This document shows positions 44,662-56,569 of a stretch of 64,000 nt of DNA, piece by piece. Numbering within the stretch: position 1 is the first letter of the stretch; the number at the start of each line of letters is the position of its first letter. Source of the stretch: Arcuatula senhousia (lineage: Eukaryota; Mollusca; Bivalvia; Mytilida; Mytilidae); assembly GCA_963971305.1 (NCBI GenBank), contig OZ020304.1, positions 16,660,103 to 16,724,102 of the forward strand, written 5' to 3'. The notes under the pieces are model-generated. The model ran no database searches, was not told the DNA's origin, and worked only from the letters and a program-made list of their open reading frames with translations. A program made the translations under genes and the position numbers.

Positions 44662-45981
44662 ACTAGTTCTAATTGTGATCGCAAGCGAGTCACAAAAATG
44701 TCCCCTCACGTACCCCTCTTTGTCAATGTCTCTTAGCATTTGAGATAACTTATTATATCCAATTTTCATCAGAATAGGAGTAAGTTAAATTTTGGCGGGA
44801 AATGGCGGCCATTTTGAAAATGGCCGACGCTAAAAAAAATTTGATGTCAAAAATAAGTTCGCCATACCACTTTTACCTTATATACCAATTTTCATCAAAA
44901 TCAGAGTAACTTTGATTTTGGCGGGAAACGGCGGCCATTTTGAAAATGGCCGACGAAATAAAAATTTCAATGTCAAAAATCAACTCGCCATACCACTATT
45001 ACCTTATATACCAATTTTCATCAAAATCAGAGTAACTTTAATTTTGGCGGGAAACGGCGGCCATTTTGAAAATGGCCGACGATAAAAAAATTTTGATGTC
45101 AAAAATCAACTCGCCATACCACTATTACCTTCTATACCAATTTTCATCAAAATTGGAGAAATTTTAATTTCTGGCGGTAACGGCGGCCATTTTGAAAATG
45201 GCCGACGATAAAAAAAATTTTGATGTCAAAAATCAACTCGCCATACCACTTTTACCTTATACACCAATTTTCATCAAAATCAGAGTAACTTTAATTTTGG
45301 CGGGAAACGGCGGCCATTTTGAAAATGGCGGACGATAAAAAAATTTTGATGTCAAAAATCAACTAGCCATACCACTATTACCTTATACACCAATTTTCAT
45401 AAAAATTGGAGCAAGTTTAAGTTTTGGCGGGAAAATGGCGGCCATTTTAGCCGCCATTTTAAAAATGGCCGCCAAAATTTTTTTTTTGATACCAAAAATG
45501 AACTCGGCATACCACTATTACCTTGTAAACCAATTTTCATTAAGAAATAACAAAGTTAAGAATTTTTACATTACTATTACAAAATATATTGTTCCAAGAA
45601 AGATAACTCAATTTGACAAAAAAATTAAATTTCGATTTTTTGCAAAATTTTGAGAACCGTAAGTCCGATTTTCAAAATTCTTTTTTTAAATGAAAGGTAT
45701 TAAAAGTCTACACTTACCCTTTAAAGGAATTTTTCCTACCCCTGCCGGATCAGAAATGCCAGGTAGAAATTCAACTTCGGTTTCGAGGAGCCATTTTGAG
45801 GCCCTTTTTTGACCTATAAGGGGTCGTTTGATTTCGACGAAAAATACAAAAAGCACAATCTCCCATTCCATACTCTTGATATATGAAGATTCAGCTTCCT
45901 ACCTTAAAAGATGTCGAAAAAATGAGGTGGACAAGTTCACGGTCCAGAATACCGAGAAAAATAATAATAATAATAATAATA
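44662..45981 (+). mobile_element. Array element 14, TGTCCCC family
   Basis: Closest relative of element 3, without its palindrome: it shows the ancestral direct unit after GTCTCTTAGCATTTGAG. About six ~120-bp units, family 3' region, (AAT)n. Confidence 0.75.
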
Positions 45982-46746
45982 ACTAGTGCTGACTGTGTTG
46001 GGGATGCCCAACACAAAAATGTCTCCCAAACGAATGAATTTTTGATAGTGTATTATTATTCACCATCCTTTAAAACCCCTAGATACAAAATATTGTTAAA
46101 ATCGAAGCATTTTTGCAATTTTTGCTTTTTCGGTGGCGGCCATTTTGAAAATGGCGGCCATTTTGAATTTTTTTATTTTAAGTATCAAGTCTACTCATAA
46201 CCCTCTACTAGCATACCAAATTTCATTAAAATCCATCCAGTAGTTTCCGAGATAATTTTAGGGTACCCTTTTGCCGTGGCGGCCATTTTGAAAATGGCGG
46301 CCATCTTGAAAATTTCGAAGTGCCTGTGCACACCTCCAATAACCAATCTACCATCATACAAAGTTTCGTGCAATTCCATTTTGTCGTTTTCAAAAAACCT
46401 TGCGGACAGTTTCATGTCCGGAAGAAAGAAGAAAAAAAAGAATAATAATAATAATAAGAAACAGAGTAAAAGCAATATGTCTCCCAACACATAGTGTTTG
46501 GGAGACATAATAAGAAACCGAGCAAAAACAATATGTCCCCGACACTTCGTGTTCGGGGACATAATAATAATAAGAAACGGTGCAAAAACAATAAGTCTCC
46601 CAAACTTTGTTTTGGGCGACTTAATAATAATAAGAAACCGAGCAAAAACAATATGTCCCCGACACTTCGTGTTCGGGGACATAATAATAATAATAAGAAA
46701 CCGAGCAAAAACAATATGTCTCCACAAACTTCGTTTGGGAGCCATA
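45982..46746 (+). mobile_element. Array element 15, TCTCCCAAAC family, with five mixed 3' modules
   Basis: 5' hairpin GTGTTGGG-GATG-CCCAACAC, X = ATGTCTCCCAAAC (46019-46031). The first 3' hairpin (about 46477-46508) has a right arm complementary to X. It is followed in order by modules of the TGTCCCC, GTCGCCC, TGTCCCC and GGCTCCC families. The body has GGCGGCCATTTTGAAAATGG palindromes. Confidence 0.8.
46455..46746 (+). repeat. Chain of five 3' hairpin modules from four families
   Basis: Each module starts AAGAAAC.G.G.AAAA.CAAT and ends with its family hairpin: TCTCCC (about 46457), TCCCC (46511), GTCGCCC (46572), TCCCC (46632), GGCTCCC (46696). Linkers are 0 to 4 AAT units. The final module is followed directly by AACTAG and element 16. 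Confidence 0.9.
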
Positions 46747-47729
46747 ACTAGGTATGATTGTGTTTGGATGCAAACACGAATGTCTCCCAAACAAACTCCC
46801 ATTGCCACTATTCTCTTCAGCAGGTCAAAAAACCCTTAAATATCAAATTTCATGTAAATCGGAGTACTTTGAAATTTTGGCGGCCATCTTGGATTCAAAA
46901 TGGCCGCCATTGTCAAATTTTAATTTTAGTCATAGAATGTTACTCGCAACATCATAATCTATCAGTATACCAATTTTCATCATAATCAGACCACTTTGAA
47001 ATTTTGGCGGCCATTTTGGATTCAAAATGGCCGCCATTGTCAAATTCTAATTTTACTTTAAGAATATTTCTTGCAACATCATAATCTATCAGTATACCAA
47101 TTTTCATCATAATATGACCACTTTGAAATTTTGGCGGCCATTTTGAATCCAAAATGGCCGCCATCGTCAAATTTTAATTTTAGTTATAGAATATTTCTCG
47201 CAACATCATAATCTATCAGTATTCAAATTTTTATCATTTTCAGACCACTTTGAAATTTTGGCGGCCATCTTGGATTCAAAATGGCCGCCATCGTCAAATT
47301 TTAATTTTAGTTATATGAATATTACTCGCAACATCATAATCTATCAGTATACCAATTTTCATCATAATCAAAACACTTCGAATTTTCGGACCAAAAAAAA
47401 TCACATTTTTGTAAATAACGCGCAAACTGTAAATATCGCTTCAAAATTTTTTTTCGTATTATTAAAGACCATCTTTTGCTCTATTCACCCACAAAATTTC
47501 AGAACCCTGAGCACCTAGGTTACCGAGATATCGCAATGTCCTATATAATGACCTTTTCCTATTTTCGCGCAAACGGCGGCCATTTTGAAAATTTTAAAAG
47601 TCGTTTGCAAAACTTCAGGTTGACCTTAACATATTCCCAAAGTTTCATATTGATTGAGCTTTGCATCTCTGAGAAAACGCGCGGACAAAGTAGCACGGAA
47701 AGAATAAAAAAGAAAGAAGAAGAATAAGA
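46747..47729 (+). mobile_element. Array element 16, TCTCCCAAAC family, second subtype
   Basis: 5' hairpin GTGTTTG-GATG-CAAACAC, a compensatory variant of the GTGTTGG hairpin. X = ATGTCTCCCAAAC (46780-46792). The body has four ~123-bp units with GGCGGCCAT and AAAATGGCCGCCAT. It ends GCGCGGACAAAGTAGCACGG and an A/G-rich tail instead of pure (AAT)n. Confidence 0.7.
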
Positions 47730-48826
47730 ACTAGATTTAAATGCCATTTCAAGAAATAGCAGATGTCACTCCACTTTGTGTGTGAAGTTTATTAAGTACA
47801 TGTTATAAGCTCTTTGAATTACGATATGTCATCATGACCTTCACCTATGTTCAAGCAAAAATTTTCCATGAGTCATCATTATGATAGATTTATAAATAGG
47901 AATTACTCAATGAATGGTATATTAATAGAAATTACTGCAGCAGGATGACACATTTTGACAGAAAATCAATACAAACTTGTCATATTTAATCTAAGGGACT
48001 TTAAAAGTTTTATAAGCTCTTCAATGGATTATATTATGTCATCATGACCTTTACCTAAATAGAAATTACTGCATGTTGACAGAAAATCAATACAAACTTG
48101 TCTTTATAAATTACAATATGTCATCATTACCTTTACCTTTGTATTACTCAATGATAATTTTATTAATAGAAATAATTGTATCAGGATGAGGCATGTTGAC
48201 AGAAAATCAATACAAACCTAGCATGTTTTCAGTCAATTTTAAACCTTTCAATAAACCTACAATATGTCATCATGACCTTAACCTTTGTCTTAACAAAATT
48301 TTCCATGAGTCATCCTAATGATATGTTTATAAATAGATATGATGCTATCTTGACAGAAAATCAATACTAACTTGGCATTTTGCCAGTCAATGTTAATCCT
48401 AACGGGAAAACAGAAAATCTTTAATTGGCGATTATTTGAAAATGCCTGCTTCGATCAACTTAAAAAAAAAATTGATAAAACTTTAAATTATAGTCTAAGC
48501 ATACTTAAAATTTCAAAACATTTAATCAAGTGGTTTTATCAAAAAGCTTTGGACAAAACTCAATATTTACCTGTAGCAGACGACGCATGTTAACTGAGAA
48601 AATCAATACCAACTTGGCTTTCTGCCAGCCAATGTTAAACCTATGGGAATTTTTAAATTTTGAAATCGATATAATTTACAAATGGCTGCTTTGATTGACT
48701 AAAAAAATAAATTTGGTATAAATTCAAATAATAGTCTAATTACATTTAAAATTTCAAAACAATTGATCAAGCCGTTTCCTCAAAAATCCCTGGACAAAAT
48801 TCATTGGAAGGAGAATAATAATAATA
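47730..48826 (+). mobile_element. Array element 17, TGTCACTCC family
   Basis: 5' hairpin TGCCATTTC-AA-GAAATAGCA (one mismatch), X = ATGTCACTCCAC (47763-47774). The body has loose repeats of TTGACAGAAAATCAATACAA and AATATGTCATCATGACCTT. The end TGGACAAAATTCATTGGAAG is followed by GAGAATAATAAT. No 3' module. Confidence 0.7.
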
Positions 48827-49776
48827 ACTAGATATAAATGCCATTTCAAGAAATAGCACATGTCACTCCATTTTGTGTGTAAAGTTTATCAAGTACATGT
48901 TATAAGCTCATTGAATTATTATATGTCACCATGACATTTACCTTTGATCAAGCAAAATTTTTTCACAAGATTTATAATTAAAAATTACTCAATGAAAGGT
49001 CTATAAATAGAAAGTACTGCAGCAGGATGACACATGTTGACAGAAAATCAATACAAACTTGTCATGTTAATAGTTTTATAAGCTCTTCAATGAATTACAA
49101 AATGTCATCATGACCTCTTCCTTTGTCCTAACAAAATTGTCCATGAGTCATCTTAATGATGTTTATAAATAGAAATTACTCAATCTTGACAAAAAATCAA
49201 TACAAACTTGTCTTTACAAATTACAATATGTCATCATGACCTTTACCTTTGTCCTATCAAAATTTTCCATGAGTCATCATAATGATATGTTTATAAATAG
49301 AAATGACTGAATCTTGACAGAAAATCAATACTAACTTGGCATATTGCCAGTCAATGTTAATCCTATGGGGAAAACAGAAAATCTTTAATTGGCGATAATT
49401 TGAAAATGCCTGCTTCGATCAACTTAAAAAAAAATTTGATAAAACTTTAAATTATAGTCTTAGCATACTGGAAATTTCAAAACATTTAATCAAAACGTTT
49501 TTTCAAAAAGCTTTGGACAAAACTCATTATTTACCTGTAGCAGACGACGCATGTTAACTGAGAAAATCAATACCAACTTGGCTTTCTGCCAGCCAATGTT
49601 AAACCTATGGGAATTTTTAAATTTTAAAATCGATTTAATTTAAAAATGGCTGCTTTGATTGACTAAAAAAATAAATTTGATATAAATTCAAATGATTGTC
49701 TAATTATATTTAAATTTTCAAAACATTTGATCAAGCGATTTCCTCAAAAATCCCTGGACAAAATTCATTGGAAGGA

Positions 49777-49812
<36 letters not shown>

Positions 49813-50034
49813 GAAGAAACATAGAATAACAACATGTCACATCCACGATGTGGAGTGACATAATAAGAAGAAACATAGAATAACAACATGTCACATCCAC
49901 GATGTGGAGTGACATAATAAGAAACCGTACAAAAACAATATGTCTCCCAAAACTTTGTTTGGGAGACATAATAATAAGAAACCGAGCAAAAACAATATGT
50001 CTCCACAAACTTCGTTTGGGAGCCATAATAATAA
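48827..50034 (+). mobile_element. Array element 18, TGTCACTCC family, with four 3' modules
   Basis: Tandem relative of element 17; X = ATGTCACTCCA (48860-48870). It ends with two modules of its own family, whose hairpin right arm TGTGGAGTGACAT is complementary to X as seen in element 17. One TCTCCCAAAC module and one GGCTCCC module follow. The array stops at (AAT)3 before TCTCTTTCGTTC. Confidence 0.75.
49811..50027 (+). repeat. Chain of four 3' hairpin modules from three families
   Basis: Two TGTCAC modules begin AAGAAGAAACATAGAATAAC and differ from the AAGAAACCGAGC type in their lead, yet have the same layout. They are followed by a TCTCCC module (about 49918-49970) and a GGCTCCC module (49977-50027). 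Confidence 0.9.
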
Positions 50035-50112
50035 TCTCTTTCGTTCTTTCAAAGCTTAAAATTATCCGTTTAAATTTCAAAATTGTTTAAACCCTAAGGT
50101 TTTTCCTACCCC

Positions 50113-50325
50113 AGACATAGGTTGATCATCTTGGTAATGATTTGGTTCCCCAGTTTGGTATTTTTTGGATTTACTGTTCTATGCTCTTCATAATCATAAA
50201 GTGTTTGACATTTTCAATATTTTTGGTAGAGCGTCTCTGATGAGTCTTGAATAGACGAAATAGACGAAACCCGCATCAGGCGTAGCAAAATTTATTGTCT
50301 GGAACTTTGTTGTTGTCATTTGTAT
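50113..50325 (+). repeat. Hammerhead-bearing repeat, core broken by a 9-bp duplication
   Basis: Collinear with 14436-14570 at its start. The ribozyme core (50231-50284) has TAGACGAAA duplicated (50252-50260, 50261-50269), and the cleavage triplet GTC is changed to ATC. It should be inactive. It ends with GTCTGGAACTTTGTTG and TCATTTGTATT like the other copies. Confidence 0.75.
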
Positions 50326-50329
50326 TTCC

Positions 50330-51800
50330 CCAAATTAACCCATGTTTAAATAAATTTCTTTTCGTTTAAGATAGAAATGATTAGGCGTATAAGCGTATGA
50401 ATTTGCGCGGGATTGTATCGTGTATTCAAAGTCATTTGACGGTTTGCATTCAACGTATACACTCGTGTCTTAATTAAAACCGAATTGGTTATCTAATTTT
50501 TAGGATGTTATTTGTGTTTAAATTATTACCATATAAAAAATTCATAAATGTTTTTTTTTAATTTGTTATCTATTTGACAGTGTTGTGTAGTTTCTAACTG
50601 TAATTATAGTATTGAAAAAAGTAAAACATATACAGTTTTGTCGTTTTCATAGCACCGTTCTGTTTTAAGTTTCATTAGATTGTGCAACATTTGGTTTCAA
50701 TTCATCGTCTTATGATAAATTTTATTCAGTAAGTTCATTATAGAGAAGAAGTTAACCGAAAAGGGTGCACATGCTACAAAAGGTTCGATACCCAGTCATT
50801 TTATAGAACTGATACTGCTGTCTTTTTAGAGTTTCTAATTCCAGTACTGTTGTTCATCGACCACCGCGTGGAACTGTATACAAACCATATAACTGCTTGC
50901 TTAAGAACCTACAGGATAACTACACAACTGACGTTCATCTATGGTGTAATACAAGTAGGATATAGTTCGAGGGTTCTACAGATATTCGTATTTCACTAAA
51001 TCTTTTCGAGTCGATGAACTGTATTGTACAGGCTGTAGTGATAAAGAGAACTTTGCGGACTGTTTTGATCAGCTCAAAACTCTTTTTTTTGTAACTCATT
51101 AATAAATGATACTGGTTGTCTGCAAACCTCCAAACCAAGTGTGTGTTGTGTTTCACTTCGCACTTATTAGAAAAGAAATGTTTTATGTTCGATTGAACAT
51201 GAGAAAAAGAACATAATTTACATTTTCATCTTATTTATTTTTATTATATTTCCTCCTTTATTTGTTATTTGCATTTTCTGTTTTGTAGTTTTTGTTGAAA
51301 CTTTGTGCGTGCTGAATTGTAATTGCCCGTTTTGTACACCTATGCTTCTTGCAATCATCTTTGTTATCATTATGTATACTATGAGACAGGCACATCTGTT
51401 TGCGGGATGTAAGTCATTGCATATAAAATGACAATAAGGATTCACTGATTTCTGTCGTCTGCCATATTAGTTTTAGTCACGTGTGGGTTTGACTAAAAAT
51501 TTGAATATAATAATTCTAAATCTTTTAGACTGTGACAACATGTTGAATTAAAACAAAGAAATATTAAAAATAATCGGGCATTTTTAGAAATTAGAATAAA
51601 AATGTTAAAAACGTCTGTTTTATTATTGTGCGGAAATGGCCCCGTGTCTAATTGTTTGACAATAAGATATGTTTCTAACTAAACTGGATGTATCTGGGTA
51701 CAACTTATGGTATAAAAAGTTAAAATTTTTAGAGATTATATCTTTTTATCTTTCCAAAAATGTATAGCAAAAATTATTAAAAATTACATTATTTACTAGT
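50330..51800. other. Gene-free stretch
   Basis: AT-rich. Frames at 50935-51156 and 51218-51445 on the minus strand are short and motif-free. No supported feature. Confidence 0.5.
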
Positions 51801-52317
51801 TAGACTTCAGATAAAACTGTGTTCATTTGGTATTGTCCTTAAAAAAGGTTATTTCGTCTACACGTGATCAATCTTATAATAACCGGACAATGGCGTGTAC
51901 CTAAAGCCATCATTAGTTCCATTCACTATTATCTGGATAAAAGCCCTGACTAGTTTATGTGTAAAGTAATTTTCGTGGAAAACATCTCATCTTTAGCAAC
52001 GTCATTGATTCTCTGTATGTAGACAGAAAGTAATCGTATCTTAAACCAGCCACAACACGTTGACAAAAGCACCGGCGTAGTGTTTCTCTGGTGATCGAAC
52101 TCTTACATGTAATCTACTATATACTTTCAGAGGTATTTACCCTCTTTACGTGTTGTCAGTAATTTGAGCGACTTTTTTTTCAGTAATTTTGACCAGTAAT
52201 CAGTGAGTAATCTGAAATTTTGTTCAGGTTACATAGGATATAAAAACTCCAACACTCATCAATTTTGTGTTTGTAAAATTTCCAAAATAATCATCAAGCA
52301 TGAAGTTATTTAGATCT

Positions 52318-52477
52318 TCTATTGCACAAAACTGGTTTATACATTGGGGTGTAAATAAAATAACAAAACAAGTATTTTATTAACATTGTTACAATTCTAT
52401 TGCACAAAACTGGTTTATACATTGGGGTGTAAATAAAATAACAAAAAAACCAAGTATTTTATTAATATTGTTACAAT
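52318..52477. repeat. Tandem duplication, 78-bp unit
   Basis: TCTATTGCACAAAACTGGTT starts at 52318 and 52396. The copies are nearly identical apart from a 4-base A/C expansion, so the event is recent. Confidence 0.95.
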
Positions 52478-52654
52478 TGCATTAATGAGTAATTTCAGAG
52501 TGAAATCAGTGATGGGTATTTTGGAACTCAAATCAGGAATGATTACTGAAAATCAGTAATGGCAAATACCTCTTTACTTTCCGTGTGCATACACATTTTT
52601 TTCAAGATTGTCGAAAGCAACAAAACTTAAAAAGATGGTTGACATCAAATCAAA

Positions 52655-52750
52655 ATGCAACAAAGTTTAAGCAATGAATTTTCGAGACGCGCGTTTTGTC
52701 TGTTCAAGACTCATCAAAGGCACTCTACCACAAAAATTTTGAAATGCCCA
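52655..52750 (-). repeat. Degraded hammerhead repeat
   Basis: On the minus strand the core reads TTGATGAG instead of CTGATGAG, and GACAAAAC instead of GACGAAAC, so two catalytic positions are lost. The surrounding text (GGTAGAGTGCC, AACGCGCGTC) is recognisable. Confidence 0.7.
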
Positions 52751-52984
52751 ATACTATCTGAATATTTAGAGCTTAAAACAATAAAAACCATATATTTTTG
52801 ACTGAAATCCAGGTTGCAATTGAGATTAACCAATGTTTGGGATGGGGACCGGTTTTGACAATTTTGAATTTACACGGATAGGGTTTGTTTTAGCTTTATT
52901 GATTTCTTCAGCACAAAAGTGTTAATACCGGGGCGGGTTACCCATCGGGTAATTAAAACTCCACCAGCAACGCCTACCAAAACA

Positions 52985-53110
52985 GATGTAAGAAATCGAA
53001 AATACAAAAAAGTTATAGACAATGATTTTGCTACACCTGACGGGCGTTTCACCTTTTCAACACTCATCAAAAGGCTCTCTACTAAAGAATATTTGAAAAA
53101 TGCCAAACAC
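52985..53110 (-). repeat. Degraded hammerhead repeat
   Basis: On the minus strand: TTGATGAGTGTTGAAAAGGT, then GAAACGCCCGTCAGGTGTAGC. Stem II no longer pairs and the core C is lost. The 98-codon plus-strand frame at 52919-53215 is a by-product of this repeat. Confidence 0.65.
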
Positions 53111-54184
53111 TATATCTATGAATATGAAGAGTTTAGACAAATAAAAGCCAAAATGATGAAGTGGAAACCAAATTATTACGGAGCAAGCTATGGTTGGGGT
53201 AGGGAGAATACATGAGAGGTTAAATATAATTAAATTTTGAAGTCTTGCTGAATAATGTTTGGACTTCTTTTCAACCAACTTTCTTTTCTTCTGTAGCATA
53301 ATTCCGTTCATTCCACTTTATTGGGTTCAGTTTTCAAACCTGTTACGATAATACCAGAGCATGAAGATATTCCACAATCTCCTTCAGGTTAATAAACAGT
53401 CACATCTAAAAAAAAATGCCAAATGAACATGCATGGATTTTCGTTGCTTGCCCTCCACAAAACACATTGTACAGAAGACATTTTTTGCTCGTTGACAAAT
53501 ACGAACTTTCAATGTACGAGTAAAGGAGTCATACATTTTTTAGCACTAAACGATTATATGAAAACCATAAATTGATCGTTTGTAAATCCACGAAAATGTT
53601 ATAACCGGAAGGAACTGCATATCCTGTCAAATCCACTGAGTAAACTCTCGTTACAAAGTGAGTAAACATTCCAAATATCAATTTGTTTGTTCATGGTGTC
53701 ATGTGTGCGTCTTTGTGCCGTTTTCTTTTATGACAAAGGTTTTCATTCTTGCTCTTCCGACATATAAATGCCCAATTAGCACTTCTTGTGCCTTCAAACA
53801 AAACCGTATAAAAGGCAATAAAAGGAGTCTTTTGAAAAAAAAAATGCGCCTTTTTAATTTGATGATATGTCAAATGAAAAGCCGACCAACCATACACGAA
53901 CGCATTGTGCTTTGCATATACATGTATCTCAAAGATTTTGCTATTGATCAACTGTTACAAGATACCATTTTGATTATTCCCCTTTGTTCACAATTCAAAT
54001 TACAAATCATGCCATAGAAGGATGCCTCAGATATATAATAATATATACATTTAACGATTATATATGGTCAATTATTCGATTTGTAAAGTATTTCTGGTCA
54101 CGAACAGTTTTGTTACAGTCTAAATTAGATGATGTATTAAATGAACATCGCCTAGCTCTATTTAGAGAAGCCAATTAAGGTGTA

Positions 54185-54300
54185 AAAGTCGGACAATCAA
54201 ATGTCATAAATTCGAAAGGGTAAAGACAAAATCAGTTCAAATAAAACCACACGACAAACTGTTCAAAACAACACATATTACAACCAAACACCATTTAGCG
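54185..54300 (-). repeat. Penelope-like 3' tail fragment
   Basis: On the minus strand, GATTTTGTCTTTACCCTTTC and TTTATGACATTTGATTGTCC follow the order in 60590-60760 (minus) and in the PLE-1 tail. It is short and diverged. Confidence 0.45.
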
Positions 54301-56565
54301 CAGGATGGGTAAGCTGTTTTTTCTTGCCCTTGCGCAAATACCTCTAATAGCACTATCCAAATAAATAAATAAAATGCATTTGTACTTAAAATGATGTTTT
54401 GTTCTTGCTGTATTGCGTTTCATGTCAATGAAATGTCGGTTTTAATCAGGAGAAGAATATAAAAATTTAAAGCTAGAATTGCTCAAATGACAACAATAAA
54501 GATCCAAAGAACATTGTTCCTTGAAATAAATAAAAGAAGAAATGCACTGTTAACATTTTTGAATTAAAAATCAATTCAAAATTCTTGATCAACGACCAAT
54601 TGTTTCATAGCAGAAATACTAACAACACGAAATTAGCACATGCGGGTTTCAAACCGATTTTCATCAATACTAGGCAAAATTTAAACTCACTCGCAGGTAT
54701 TTTATAAAACTTTGTGTTTTCGAACATAAGTATCTTACTGTTTCAAAAATAATGAAATACAGTTGTTTTAAAACAAAGTTGAAAGGAACACAGAGTTAAT
54801 ATGCCGACCGATATTCATGCTTAAAAACAATTTGATTTAAAAAAAAACATGTTTCTTTTAATGATTATAATAATAAATATGAAATATGAAAGACATTGAT
54901 ATTAAGAAAATAGAGGGTTCGTGGGCAAAAAAATAACCCTATTTTGATGGTAAAAACCAGAGGATTCCGAAAAAAATGACAGAAATCCCTAAAGAAGACT
55001 AGCGAGCATCCTTGAACTATAATTGAAACTAAGTATTTTTAGCTAGATAGCGGTTACCGTCCGTCAGAGCTAAGCAGATTTTTTTTACAATCCAATCATT
55101 CAATTACACTTTTTGATTTTTTATGATCGTTACAATTGTATTGCAACGATGATAGCTTGTGGTTTCTAGGTCTATTGTACATGCACTTTCAAGTATAGGT
55201 TAGTTTTAGTTATAAAGTTCGAAAAGTTTGGTTTACATATAAAGATGCTCTATTTTTTTTACCTGGACCTTTGTTGAAATGTAGCGTTTTCACTGTTATG
55301 TCTAAGTCGTACGTCTTTCTAGACGTCACGATTGCGATACTTACATTTGCACTTAACGCCTCTTTGCACTGTTTGTTGACATGTTGTACACTTGATGTCT
55401 GTTTTACTGTTATAAGTAACCGCCGATGACGTCAAATCAGCAAGATGCAATTTATAAAACCGTTAACTCCAAAAACAGTGCTAGCTATAGAAAAAAATAT
55501 CAAATCGAACACAATTTTGAAAATTCAAATGATAATATGGTATGAATAATTCACATTTGAAAGGTTTTTCTGCGTTTTAGAACATAAAATTTAAACAAGA
55601 CAATCAATATGAAAAGAAAACCATGCAGATAATTTTGTGTTTCGATTCTGCTATATAAGCTTGTATCTCTCTAATTTATTAACATTATATGATGCTCATT
55701 GTAACTTTTTAGCATAAACATTCGTATTGTTAATTCAAATAAAGTATCGAAAAATTACCAGACGAAACTCGGAAATGTTCCCACCAAAGGTTTCTTACAG
55801 TTGCAAAAAATACCATAAAAAGGCACACGAAGTATTTTTATGGTATGTTGCTATACGTTTATTGTTTTAGTTTCTGTTGTTACTCGTAAAGACTGTTTAG
55901 TGGTTATAAGGATAAAAGTGGTGGGTTTAAAAAAAAAAATGATCGTCCATAAAGGTTGGATTTTGTAGAGGCAAGGCGAGTGTCACATTTTTACTTGGTA
56001 TATTGCATGCAAATTTTCAATTGTCTAAGCAGACTTTTTTTATATCGAGATGCAATTTATTCGTCTCTTAAAACTGTTATCAATCAATACTTATACAAAA
56101 TTGAGGACACAGTGTTAAAATAAAGTTCACGGCATGTTATTGAATTTCACAATAGGCTTGTGTGGTATTATTAAAGTTATAGATCTTTCTAATGATATAA
56201 CGAAGAAAAAAATCAAATCTATCTTATGTAGCATTCTATCTTTGACATATGTTTTCACTAGATTTAATACTGTGAACGACTGTCTTTTACTTAAATCCTA
56301 CAGCGCTAAGTAAAATTGAAAAGTAGATTGAGTGCTATTAAAAAGTATGCCTTTAATCTATAACACTTCTTTATCAATAATCGAAGTTCATTTTATGTGG
56401 ATTTTTATTAAAATGGAGACAAATGTGACATTTATCAAATTTATAATATCAAAATAAGGGGTTCAACTTTTGTCCTATTTGAGAAAAAACAATATATGGA
56501 AGTCAAAGGGATTTTGCTTGGAAATACGTACAATTTACACATTTTAATTGGATTGACCAAATAAG
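54301..56565. other. Gene-free AT-rich stretch
   Basis: No frame above 60 codons with any motif and no recognised repeat. Chance CRE-like TGACGTCA occurs near 55429, without promoter context. Confidence 0.5.
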
Positions 56566-56569
56566 GTAA

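Larger units (their letters stand above)
29438..50034 (+). repeat. 20.6-kb head-to-tail array of 18 hairpin/(AAT)n elements
   Basis: All elements lie in one orientation and are joined through (AAT)n. From the third onward each starts ACTAG (31841, 33066, 33985, 35172, 36228, 37830, 39311, 40024, 41263, 42907, 44209, 44662, 45982, 46747, 47730, 48827). Shared plan: 5' hairpin, motif X, tandem-repeat body with GGCCATTTTGAAAATGGCC-type palindromes, a GGACAAGTTCA...GGAAGAA-like 3' segment, (AAT)n, and in some an AAGAAACCGAGCAAAAACAAT plus hairpin module. No open frame of coding character is present. An rolling-circle (Helentron-like) or tail-primed origin is possible; neither is proven. Confidence 0.85.
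51810..54110. repeat. Segmental duplication, copy C
   Basis: Collinear with 61140-63790. Block 1 (51810-52085) shares AAAGCCATCATTAGTTCCAT, CGTGGAAAAC and TTGACAAAAGCAC. Block 2 (53480-54110) shares TTGCTCGT.GACAAA, CTGAGT.AACTC and GATTATTCCCCTTTGT.CACA. Divergence is considerable, and the middle part differs through insertions, including two hammerhead remnants in C. Confidence 0.7.

Noticed and set aside
52919..53215. 98-codon plus-strand frame
   Set aside because: Its middle is the reverse complement of a degraded hammerhead repeat. The rest has no recognisable domain.
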